This document shows positions 1 to 8,795 of a DNA stretch of 64,000 bases, piece after piece. Each line of letters begins with the position of its first letter. The first letter of the stretch is position 1. The stretch spans positions 410,930 through 474,929 of the forward strand of contig CAKOGP040001446.1 of assembly GCA_933822405.4 (NCBI GenBank). The letters run 5' to 3'. Position numbers and translations under genes: made by a program. The notes below the pieces were generated by a model. The model made no database searches, had not been told where the DNA came from, and saw only the letters and a program-made list of their open reading frames with translations. The DNA is from Cylindrotheca closterium (Eukaryota; Bacillariophyta; Bacillariophyceae; Bacillariales; Bacillariaceae).

Positions 1-26
1 CCAGTGATCGCATTAGACACTCTTAC

Positions 27-1668
27 CTGATTCGTCAATCAAAATGGCCACATCTTGCGCCGCTCGATTGTACGACTTTTGAAACGCTGCAACGTGGCTC
101 ATGGCCATGTCCGAGTTGTTTCTCACAAAACCTCTTGCGAGTCGATTCGAAACCATTAAATAGTGCCGGAATTTGCTGTTCTGAAAATCGTTGCTTTGCC
201 CTATTGACATCGTCTGAAAACCACTCAACTTGGCTCTGGCGGTATCAATCTTTCGGAGTTGACTCCAAACAAATTGTGCCAAACCACCTAGTAGTCCACA
301 TTTGCAAACAGATCCGAAATTCACAGTTACTCCCTTGAGCAATAGTTGTTTGACAGTCGAACCACCGGCAATGGGCGTCGATAAGAAGGTGCTGATGGGT
401 GCATTCAAAGCTGCTTCTGCGTCGTCTTCGTCTTCAAAATCATCATCCATGCCCTCATCTGGAGTCAGCGTCGTCTGATATGCTGAGGCGGCTGTCATGC
501 GGTATGCTTCAGGCATCTCAGAATCCTCGTCGTCAGATTTGGAATGCAATGATGAGCTGTTGCTGAGTCCATTTTCTGTTTCCCGACCTCCTTTCATTTG
601 TTCCATTTCTTCCACAAGCGCATTTTGTTCAGCAAACCAACTGGAGATCCCTCCTGATGAAATCAAAGTCAGCAATCTTGCCACTGCTCCGGTTGCCCAT
701 TTGCCACCAACGGCTGCAAGCAAAAGCCAAAATGTGCTCTGGGAATGCATTGCTGCATTCAGTGCCATACGCCACAGGCCAATGACCATCAGTTGCAGCA
801 GCAGGAGAGCCGACACAATGCGGTAGAAACTAGCCCGTCTCAACGAACGCGACAAAATATCCAAGGTCATACAAGTCAGAGCTTGGAAAAAGGCCTGTCG
901 ACCACCCGGAGTTGACGATGTCATTTTCCATTGCCGAAAGATGTAGATGTCTCGCGCCAAAGCCCACGCCGGTAAAATTATGTAGATTCTGGCATGGGGA
1001 AGGAAGAAATATATGGTCAGGATGAGACTAGAGTAGATACTCAGGGAAATGGGAGCTGACGAGAGCACAATTTGAGATGCCAAGTGGCGGGCATCGTCTC
1101 CGTCTCCACCTCCCAGAGTCCGATACAGCAGCCGACTTAGCAAGAAAGCAGCAATAGCAGCCCACCAGAGGGAATGTACCGTCGCCATTCGAGGGGCCAA
1201 GGACGTTCCTAGCCAGTAGGTTTTGGAGGTTTTCGATTCCGCATCATTTGAAGACATGATGGGGCCTAACAAGGAAAATGGAACAAAGATAGCAAAGGCA
1301 ATGGCCCAGTAAATATCACGTGGCATGTTTCTCGTGGCTTGAAGCGGTTTGTTATTTCCCATGGCTGAGATTCTTCCATGCGTCTGTTCATGTGTAATAG
1401 AACTAAGGTTGGCATTGAACTTTGGGCTTATGCTGTCATCCGAATTCGACAGGGAGGAAGTGATAACTCGATCTTGCGGAATCACTGGCATTTTTGGCAT
1501 TGCTATCAATTGATCTTTTGTTGCCAAAAGCTTTCGGTGCGTTGCTTCTGGTGTTTCAGCAATGTCATGAGCCTCTGCAAGATCTAACGTCATATCGGCA
1601 AAGAAGGGAGGATCGTCATCGCCTCGACTGGAGCTCCCATGATTTTCAGTCAGCTCTAACGCATTCAT
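27..1668 (-). CDS. CTL/SLC44-like multi-pass membrane protein, 5' exon (partial)
   Basis: The reading frame begins at ATG 1668 (an upstream TTG at 1677 is less likely) and stays open to position 27. There a good 5' splice site follows (GTAAGA, 26 down to 21), so the gene continues off the left edge. About 547 residues are visible. The N-terminus is hydrophilic and Ser/Asp-rich. At least five hydrophobic segments follow, then an acidic loop, and then a stretch beginning VNFGSVCKCGLLGG. That stretch and the SNRLARGFV...AAQDVAIL segment resemble the conserved C-terminal part of choline transporter-like proteins (PF04515: FGS...GSL, then N-[RK]-x-A...). The family moves choline-type or related solutes across membranes. 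The assignment rests on these weak motifs. A different multi-pass family is possible, and the substrate cannot be told. Confidence 0.5.
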
Positions 1669-1821
1669 CGCTTCCAATTATTTCCCCCGAGGAGAAGTTT
1701 TTATATGGCACTGATCTTTGGATGCCTCTTCCTTGATGGAATGAAGGGGAGGTGCAACAGTTGATATCAACTCATAAATATTCAGTGTTTTTAAGATTTT
1801 ATTCTTTCCCCTAAGGAGTCT

Positions 1822-1903
1822 GACAGCGTGGCCGAGTGGTTAAGGCGATGGATTGCTAATCCATTGTTCTTTGAACGCGTGAGTTCGAATCTCACCGCTG
1901 TCG
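1822..1903 (+). tRNA. tRNA-Ser (anticodon GCU)
   Basis: The 82-nt sequence folds into a type II cloverleaf. The acceptor stem pairs GACAGCG (1822-1828) with CGCTGTC (1896-1902), followed by discriminator G1903. The anticodon stem ATGGA/TCCAT (1848-1852/1860-1864) encloses the loop TTGCTAA with anticodon GCT at 1855-1857, which reads AGY serine codons. The long variable arm (TGTTC-TTT-GAACG) is typical of tRNA-Ser. The T-arm is GTGAG-TTCGAAT-CTCAC. Internal A-box (TGGCCGAGTGG) and B-box (GAGTTCGAATC) elements are present. There is no intron and no encoded CCA. Confidence 0.97.
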
Positions 1904-1909
1904 TAACCC

Positions 1910-1914
1910 TTTTT
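1910..1914 (+). terminator. RNA polymerase III terminator of tRNA-Ser
   Basis: A run of five T on the coding strand begins seven bases after the tRNA 3' end, the usual Pol III termination signal. Confidence 0.8.
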
Positions 1915-1956
1915 GCGTTCGAATCTACCGTACCTGGTACACGTGTACTTGTACGG

Positions 1957-2040
1957 GGTACGTGACGAGGACGGATGTGTACGAGGTACGTGACGAGGAC
2001 AGATGATCACTTGTCCTCGTCACTGTCCTCGTCACGTACC
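1957..2040. repeat. Direct plus inverted repeats forming a strong hairpin
   Basis: The 17-base arm at 1985-2001 (GGTACGTGACGAGGACA) is the perfect reverse complement of 2024-2040. An extra copy of the left arm lies at 1957-1972. A shorter copy of the right arm (12 bases) lies at 2012-2023. The result is a two-by-two set of GTGACGAGGAC units able to form alternative hairpins or a cruciform. It lies about 50 bp past the tRNA, in otherwise non-coding DNA, and is followed by GTACCGGTAC at 2061-2070. No function is evident. Confidence 0.85.
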
Positions 2041-2168
2041 TGGTACCTTTATCCTTGCTGGTACCGGTACTTGCCGCACTACAGTAGTATTTGTAAAAAG
2101 AAATACAGGTGCTAGGACTAGAATATTATACTGTAGACTATAATTACAAGCTTTGACGAGATCCTCAA

Positions 2169-5100
2169 TCAAAAGCTGCTATGCAGATCGTCCTCATTCT
2201 CAGGAGTAATTGGCATGGCCTTCGTTTCTCCTGTCTTATCTTTACTCTTCTTTTTCTTGAACAGACCGCCAAACGGTTTATTAGATTTCTTGGACTTCAA
2301 GCTCGAAGTTGCGGACGACGCCGAGGATTGCACGGTTACTGGAGATGGAGACGGTGATGGCAATGGCGACGATACTTGTGATGGCGCTGTTGACACACGA
2401 GAGAGTGGTATTGTTGTCACCGTTGGTGACCTTTGGCTGTAGGACCTAAGGACCCTCTCCATATCAGTCAATTGGTTTCGAAGGTGACGATTGTCTTGTT
2501 CCAATTCCACTGCGTGCCCCCTCTGAGAGGCAAACGATTGGATCTCAATTGTCGCTCGCTCTAATCGACCATTAAGCTTTAGGTTCTGCTCCTGAAGCTT
2601 GGTATTGTGAGATTTGAGATTGGCCAAGTGCTCGTGTACTTCCAATAGACGGTCTTCATTCTTTAGGTCCATCACAGTCCTGGCAATGGGGGCTTCTTGT
2701 TCTTTACGTCTCAGCAAATCTCGCAATTGGGACACCTCTGCTCTGTGATCAAGCTGTGCTTCCTCCAGCCTCACCCGCAATCCTGAAATTTCTCGTTCTT
2801 GTCTCTTCGCTTTCGATTCCATGACAATAATCTCTTCTTGCATCTCGTCCAAATCTCCTTGTCGTCCCTTTATATTGAGTTGCAGACCATTTTGCAGTTG
2901 ATTCATTTCCCGCCTCAGGTTTTGTACAACCTGCTCTTGCGCATGAAGTGTTTGCTCCAAGGCATAAATCTGCGTATTCTTGGCATGTAATTCCACTTTG
3001 AACTGTTCTTGGAGGGCTTTGTTTTCGCTTCTTAATTCCGTCATCCTGCTCGGACCCTTCGACATATCACCCGACTTGGTACCATACGACTCAAGCTCGC
3101 TCCTAAGCTTTGCAATAGTAGCGTCTTTCTCCTTTGATTTTCGCTCAAAGGACTCCGATAGTGTGCTTTCGTTGGCAGTTCTGTAGTTTTTCGAGGCCTC
3201 CTGCATTTCCTTCAGCTGTTTCATCTTCTCAACCTCCTTCTTCGAAGACTCAAGTTCTTTTCTGAGATCGATAATGGTTCCATTGCCGGATCCGTTTTTT
3301 CGCTTATATTCGTCAAACGCATACTTAGCCTGTGCAAGCTCGAGCTTCAAGTCTTCTGAAGCAGCTGCTGCTTGCTTTGCTTCCCAAAGCTCCGTGCGCA
3401 GTTCACGCAATTCGATGCGGAAGTCGTCGTTCATAGCTTGCAGATCGGATATATCACCAGCCATAGCGGGGTCTCCTCCGAACGCACCTTGCTGTTGGAT
3501 GCTTTCGAGCTCTTGCCTGTACTGTAGGAGCTGCTGGTTGCGAAGACGTAAATCGGATTGAATTTCAGCGAGTTGTCCTTGCAATGCCTGGATTTCTCTC
3601 GCATCTTCTTCTCGGCTTTGTCCTCCTCCTCCCCTTTCAGCCATTTCTTGGACGTCCCGCTCCAGTTCGACTACGCTTTGATCCCGCAGACGTAGTTCTC
3701 GCACAAGGTGTTGAATCTCTTCGTCTTGTTCGACAATTTGCCCTGCAAACATGTCATTTTCGGTTTGCAGTCGCTGGATTTCATCACGAAGCTCTGGATC
3801 GCTGTACGTGTTATTCACCCTAGTATTCTCAAGATCCTTGGTCAGAGATATAACCTTGCTTCTCAGCTCCTTGCTCTCGTTCTCAGCCGTTTGGCTCTCG
3901 GCGACAAGAGCTTCAATTGTATCGTCTCGTTCGTGGAGCTTGTCTCTGAGTTCAGCGACATTCCGTTGTAGGGCAGCCAGTTGAAACCGCTGATCTGCTC
4001 CAGAAGTTTCGTCAACTTGAAGAGCGAGCTGCCATCTCGTCGCATCTGCCTCCGCAAAGTTAAGGTCCCGCTCCATAGCCTTCAGATCATTCCGTAGTCG
4101 CTGCTCGTTTAATCTCATGGCTTCGACTTCGATTCGAAGCTCACCGATCTCCCCGTCGGCAGTAATGAGGTCGTCATCTCTGGAGGATCTTGCTTCCACC
4201 AAGTCGTTTTCCAAATTTGCCATTTTCTCCTCAACTCCCATAGACGATCTAACCAACGCAGATATTGTTGTATCTCGATCTTTCAGTTTTTCTTTCAATT
4301 CTTGATTTTCCTCGCTTATGGACTCCAACTGAGATTGAGCTTGCTCGTCTGCTAAGGTTGTACCGATTGGTCTTGTTGCGCTTCTGGTAATCTGCTCTTC
4401 AAGATGCACAACCCGCTTTCCTAGAGCGTCTTTCTCTGCCTCTACTTCTTTGCATTTCGCGGCCAGGCTCTGTGCAATAATAAGTTCATCTTCAATCGCT
4501 GCTATCTTCTTGAACGAATCCTTTTCCAATTTTTCTTTCTCCCTGTCAACCGCCATTAGGAGTTCACCATGCTTCTTGATAAGCTCGTCCTTCTCCTCGT
4601 CCAAGGCAACCAATGCTAGCTGAGCTTCACGAACTTGTCTTTTATGTTTCTCTCCTTTGTAACTTTCCGAAGACTTCATTGACTCGATAGTCGATTTTAG
4701 ATTGGTGATTTCCATCTTCGCTTCCTGTAACAGCTTCTGGTTTTCCTCCGTATCAGCCTTCTTTTCTTCCTCGGAAAGAGTAGCATCTGCCGATAGCCCC
4801 TGTTGAAGACGAGCAATATCTTCTTGGAGCACTGCTTTTTGAGCGGTCGCAACGGCACTCTTTTGCCGCTCCTCTTCCAACGTCAGCTTTAGGTCATCAA
4901 TCTCACGTTCGAGTAAATCTATGTTTTCGACTCCCATCTCGACCTTGAGAAGTTCAATTTCGTCTTCCAGGCTGGCAATTTTGGCCCGAGCTGAGTCTAG
5001 ATCGTCTTCCAATTCCAAAATCAGTTGAGAATCATCTTCCTCTTTTGGTGGCAAGGGTGGAAGCGACTTTTCGTGAAGTTGCTCTTGCGAATGCTTCAAT

Positions 5101-6401
5101 TCCTTTTGTAGCCTTTCAATCTCTTCATTCTTGTCAGTGTTTGTTTTCTCGAGAGTGGTCTGTTGTTCATTGATTTCCTCGTCTCTGAATGCCAATTCTT
5201 TCTGTGCATCCTCGAGCTTCTTGCGCAATTTCACAATTTCTTCTTCTTGTGCATCGTGCAAAATACGAAGATCTTCAGCTTCATCACGGCGATACTGCTC
5301 CTCATCAACGGATTGTTCCTTGGCCTGGGCCAGTGCTGCAGACAGGTCAGCCAATTGATCGTTGAGAGAAACAATAATATCATCACGCTCCAAAATCTGA
5401 TTCTGCATGTCCTCCACAGCGTCAAACTCCATGGATTGGATCTGACTCTGCATTTCTTGCTCGCGCATTGACCATTTTTCTGACTTGGTATGTAGTTCCG
5501 TTTCTAGCTCTATAACTCGTTGGTTTTGCTCTTGGTGCCACGAATCCCTTTCAAGTTGCAAACTTTCCAAATCTTGCTTCGTGGCGGTCAACGTACTTCG
5601 ATGTGACTCGAGCTCCCCTTGCGTATCTTGCCATTGTTGGAAATAGTCACTGCCGCGGACATCGGCATAGGACGAAGACGCTTCATCAATAACTTTCGTA
5701 TCTGGTTTCCCAGTATCAGCAGCACTAAGCTTGAATCTCAATTCTTCCAGCTCCATCTTCATATCTTCATTTTCTGCCATAATCTGTTCTATATCATCGA
5801 ATCTGCCCTCTGAATCGTCCAACTCGTTTTGTAGCTGATGGAGCTGACTTTTGAGATTTGATGTTTCGTGCCTGTGAAAGCTTGCTTCTTCTCGAGCCTT
5901 GAGAAGCTGACTGTCCTTCTCCTTGACTTTGGAGTCTACAGCAATTTTACTGGCTTCTAGCTGGGCCATCTGCTTCTTCAAAGTAAGAAAGGCATCTTCA
6001 ACTTTCTTTTGCTTTTCGACATTCGGACGCGTCGCTGCTTCCAATTCATTCATATGCTTCACTTCCATCGCAGCCATTTGGTCTGTCAAGTCAGCATTGG
6101 CCTTCTTCAAGTCCTTTATTATTTGCGCCACTGACTTCCCATGTCCCGATTCGTTGTGAATGCTGCGATCCAACGAATCTTGCGACGGTAACCTATGAAT
6201 GGAAGGGAAGACACCACTTCTGGCCGGAGAGTTTGGAGCAGACCAAGAGTTGGTCCGTGGCCTATTTCCTTCGCTAGGAGTCATGGGACGGGGAGCGCCA
6301 ATACCGGAAATGACACCCATGGTTCCCTCAAACCATCCTCTTCCATGGGAAACCGCCTTTCGATGCGTTGTTGGAGGATTGCTCGGCGGCGGAGCCGACA
6401 T
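2169..6401 (-). CDS. Long coiled-coil protein (1410 aa)
   Basis: A single-exon frame starting at ATG 6401; an upstream in-frame TTG is rejected. The first ~110 residues are Pro/Ser-rich with SP/TP sites (APRPMTPSEG, SAPNSPARSG). From about residue 115 to 1320 the protein is almost continuous heptad-rich coiled coil full of Glu, Lys, Leu and Gln. The tail is Ser/Pro-rich (SPLPSPSPSPV) and ends with a basic patch (FGGLFKKKKSKDK). This layout is that of a cytoskeletal, Golgi or centrosomal scaffold, but no specific family is recognised and the architecture alone does not decide. Its C-terminal ~250 residues are paralogous to the neighbouring divergent gene at 6832-8679. The two start codons are 430 bp apart. 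Confidence 0.85.
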   Translation of the reverse strand: MSAPPPSNPPTTHRKAVSHGRGWFEGTMGVISGIGAPRPMTPSEGNRPRTNSWSAPNSPARSGVFPSIHRLPSQDSLDRSIHNESGHGKSVAQIIKDLKKANADLTDQMAAMEVKHMNELEAATRPNVEKQKKVEDAFLTLKKQMAQLEASKIAVDSKVKEKDSQLLKAREEASFHRHETSNLKSQLHQLQNELDDSEGRFDDIEQIMAENEDMKMELEELRFKLSAADTGKPDTKVIDEASSSYADVRGSDYFQQWQDTQGELESHRSTLTATKQDLESLQLERDSWHQEQNQRVIELETELHTKSEKWSMREQEMQSQIQSMEFDAVEDMQNQILERDDIIVSLNDQLADLSAALAQAKEQSVDEEQYRRDEAEDLRILHDAQEEEIVKLRKKLEDAQKELAFRDEEINEQQTTLEKTNTDKNEEIERLQKELKHSQEQLHEKSLPPLPPKEEDDSQLILELEDDLDSARAKIASLEDEIELLKVEMGVENIDLLEREIDDLKLTLEEERQKSAVATAQKAVLQEDIARLQQGLSADATLSEEEKKADTEENQKLLQEAKMEITNLKSTIESMKSSESYKGEKHKRQVREAQLALVALDEEKDELIKKHGELLMAVDREKEKLEKDSFKKIAAIEDELIIAQSLAAKCKEVEAEKDALGKRVVHLEEQITRSATRPIGTTLADEQAQSQLESISEENQELKEKLKDRDTTISALVRSSMGVEEKMANLENDLVEARSSRDDDLITADGEIGELRIEVEAMRLNEQRLRNDLKAMERDLNFAEADATRWQLALQVDETSGADQRFQLAALQRNVAELRDKLHERDDTIEALVAESQTAENESKELRSKVISLTKDLENTRVNNTYSDPELRDEIQRLQTENDMFAGQIVEQDEEIQHLVRELRLRDQSVVELERDVQEMAERGGGGQSREEDAREIQALQGQLAEIQSDLRLRNQQLLQYRQELESIQQQGAFGGDPAMAGDISDLQAMNDDFRIELRELRTELWEAKQAAAASEDLKLELAQAKYAFDEYKRKNGSGNGTIIDLRKELESSKKEVEKMKQLKEMQEASKNYRTANESTLSESFERKSKEKDATIAKLRSELESYGTKSGDMSKGPSRMTELRSENKALQEQFKVELHAKNTQIYALEQTLHAQEQVVQNLRREMNQLQNGLQLNIKGRQGDLDEMQEEIIVMESKAKRQEREISGLRVRLEEAQLDHRAEVSQLRDLLRRKEQEAPIARTVMDLKNEDRLLEVHEHLANLKSHNTKLQEQNLKLNGRLERATIEIQSFASQRGHAVELEQDNRHLRNQLTDMERVLRSYSQRSPTVTTIPLSRVSTAPSQVSSPLPSPSPSPVTVQSSASSATSSLKSKKSNKPFGGLFKKKKSKDKTGETKAMPITPENEDDLHSSF

Positions 6402-6831
6402 GTTGGGCAACTACAATTTCTTGCTTATTCTGCTCGTGAGATTAACCGGAAAGAGAATTGTTCAACCTTCTTGCGATCCACTCTTGGAAGGGGAAGTCTT
6501 CTTTCTTCAGTTGGTTAATATCAATTGACGATAGCGACAACAACCATAAGAGGACACCAGGTACCGCACCGTAGTCCGTAGTAATTCTCGGAGTTCACGT
6601 CAAATCACATACCATCACACTTTCAACTTAGACTCCTCCTCGACGCGACTGCCAGGTGAAATCATTGGCGGGAAAAGCCAGCCGGGCCCAAATTTTTCAC
6701 TGACCTACAGAATTTCTGGCCATCACATGCACTTCACACGAACACAAAATTTAACTCTATTCTCAGCCTACACGATATGAATCCAACAAAAGGGGTTCTC
6801 CGATTACAAAACCGAGGAACTATACAGAAGA
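6402..6831. other. Divergent intergenic region between two coiled-coil genes
   Basis: This 430-bp stretch separates the start codons of two divergently transcribed, partly paralogous genes and should hold both promoters. It is AT-rich near the plus-strand start. It contains one GGTACCGCACCG-type element near 6561. I see no clear TATA box and no conserved non-coding gene. Confidence 0.5.
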
Positions 6832-8679
6832 ATGGTGGACGCACGGGGTGAATTCGAACGCAGCTGGGCTAGCGTAGAAAGAAAACCTGATGTGGAGCAA
6901 AGGGAGGGCAATTTCCACGACCAAGAAAGCTTGCAAAGACAGGTCGACGTTCTCAACAAAAAGCTGGAGATATACAGATCAAGAGAAGCTTCCATTTGTA
7001 ATAATCTTAATACGATACGGGATGAAGACGAAAAAAAAAAGAAAGCACTGCAAGATCTAAAGCAAAACAACCAGATACTCGTCAAGAAGGTGCTTAAACA
7101 AGAGAAGGAAATAGGGTTGATGCGAGGAAGGCTGAAGGAGAACCGAGAGAAATCTATCAACTTGTCAAAGGAATTTTTTTCCTTGAAACAGCAGAAAGGG
7201 TTTGACGATAAGTCACAGAAACTGCGAGAAGAGAATTGTGCATTGAGAAAGGAACTGATCCAAATCCGAGATGAACACGTGCACAAGATTAATCCAAATC
7301 GCGACGGTGAGGGCTCGGGGAAGGTCAAACCACCTCGTAACCTGGTCGGGGAGAAAGTAGGAGAGAAAGCTGGGGGAATGAATGGTAAAAGTGAGAGAAT
7401 GGGAATGGAGGGTCTCAAATGGCAACTTTGGGCATCGCAAGAAAGCGATGGCGAAGAAGTTAAGGGTGCCAAAGTTAAGTGGACTCAAGCCAGTTCAGCA
7501 TTTGGGGGCACCGACTTTGTGAACTTCCAGAACGAAGTCGAAGACGTTTGTCAAGAACTCCAACAAAAGACAAGCTTGATACAAAAGCTTCGAAAAGACT
7601 TGCGAAGAAGAGAAAGTGAATTCAGCAATTCGTTCAGCAAGAGCATGGTTGAAGCCAACGAAAGTCTTGCCAAAGTCAAGGAGGAGACCGCCGAGACAAT
7701 TGCAACACTCCAAGAGCAACTCAAGAAAAAAGAGAATGTTGAAAAAAATAATTCAGAGCTTCAGAGCCAAATCGAGAGTCTGCAGAGCAATCAAAAATCG
7801 ATCTGCAATCGCTATGACGTAGAAAAAGCTGTAAAGAACGGGCAAATTCATGCTCTCGAGAAGACGATACAAACTCAGGAGCAGGTTATCGAGAATATAA
7901 AGGAAGAGATGCAAGAACTAAGGAATCAGAAAGAGAAGTTGTCAATTGACAAAACGGAAGAAGCTCGAGATTTGAAGCTACAAGCCAATGCTTTGAAAGC
8001 CCGTGCAGAGGCATTTGAAAAAACTGTATCGGAATTGAACGCAACAGTAGAAAGACAAAAGATAGACTATCTAGCACAAGTGCAAAGTTTGCAGCTGATA
8101 ATTGAAGAGATGGAAAGGGAGGGTCCACTATCACGAGCTATCGAAACTTTGGAGAAAACTGAAATGATGACAGAAGTTCGACTTCGGGTTGGAGATCTGA
8201 AGGCCATGAACCAACGATTGCGGGAAGAAAATTTGAAACTCGGTTTTAAAATCGACGCTGCATCATTAAAGCTAAAGAAGATGGATGCCCTAGAAGAGGA
8301 GAGCAAAGAAATCAAAGTTGAATTTGCAAGAATGAAGGAAAACCTCGATCTGTTTCAGTCGCCCAAGTTTGATGATGTACAAAACGAGAATCTCATGTTG
8401 CGCGAAAAGCTGAAATTCATTGCCACAGAGCTCAGGCAAGATGAAAGAAATTGTCTGATTGAAGAGGCAAATGAATGGCGTAAGCAATCTTCGGATGCAT
8501 CGGCTACCATACCCTCGTCATTCAGTAATCTAAGTGACTATTGCGACAAGTTCGCACCAGAAGATGGCCCCCCAGTACGAATAGACGAGGCTTCTACTGC
8601 ACAAGGCGCTGGTATGATTGACGATGCGACGATAGAGGATCTCTCAAAGTTAAGCATTGACAACGGTAAATGGCTATAG
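6832..8679 (+). CDS. Coiled-coil protein (615 aa), paralogue of the neighbouring long coiled-coil gene
   Basis: A single-exon ATG-initiated frame. It is Lys/Glu-rich with heptads over residues 20-140 and 220-540, and a short Gly/Lys-rich hinge at about 160-200. Two blocks match the C-terminal coil of the divergent neighbour in the same order. The first is IHALEKTIQTQEQVIENIKEEM against IYALEQTLHAQEQVVQNLRREM. The second is a segment ending DLKAMNQRLREENLKL against NLKSHNTKLQEQNLKL. The basic KKKKSKDK tail of the neighbour is absent here. No family or function is recognised; a structural role is inferred only from the coiled coil. Confidence 0.85.
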   Translation: MVDARGEFERSWASVERKPDVEQREGNFHDQESLQRQVDVLNKKLEIYRSREASICNNLNTIRDEDEKKKKALQDLKQNNQILVKKVLKQEKEIGLMRGRLKENREKSINLSKEFFSLKQQKGFDDKSQKLREENCALRKELIQIRDEHVHKINPNRDGEGSGKVKPPRNLVGEKVGEKAGGMNGKSERMGMEGLKWQLWASQESDGEEVKGAKVKWTQASSAFGGTDFVNFQNEVEDVCQELQQKTSLIQKLRKDLRRRESEFSNSFSKSMVEANESLAKVKEETAETIATLQEQLKKKENVEKNNSELQSQIESLQSNQKSICNRYDVEKAVKNGQIHALEKTIQTQEQVIENIKEEMQELRNQKEKLSIDKTEEARDLKLQANALKARAEAFEKTVSELNATVERQKIDYLAQVQSLQLIIEEMEREGPLSRAIETLEKTEMMTEVRLRVGDLKAMNQRLREENLKLGFKIDAASLKLKKMDALEEESKEIKVEFARMKENLDLFQSPKFDDVQNENLMLREKLKFIATELRQDERNCLIEEANEWRKQSSDASATIPSSFSNLSDYCDKFAPEDGPPVRIDEASTAQGAGMIDDATIEDLSKLSIDNGKWL

Positions 8680-8795
8680 CTTTGCACCAGAATTGAAAGA
8701 GTTGAAAAAGCTGAGAGAATGTAATACCCACAGCTTTGAGAACCTTTTGCCTATCCCACAGGTAGACAAAGCCTGTCTAAACCATCACCTACGGA

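Noticed and set aside
6804..7472. 222-codon minus-strand frame
   Set aside because: It is antisense to a Glu/Lys-rich coiled coil. Its Ser/Phe/Leu-rich product is the usual shadow of such sequence.
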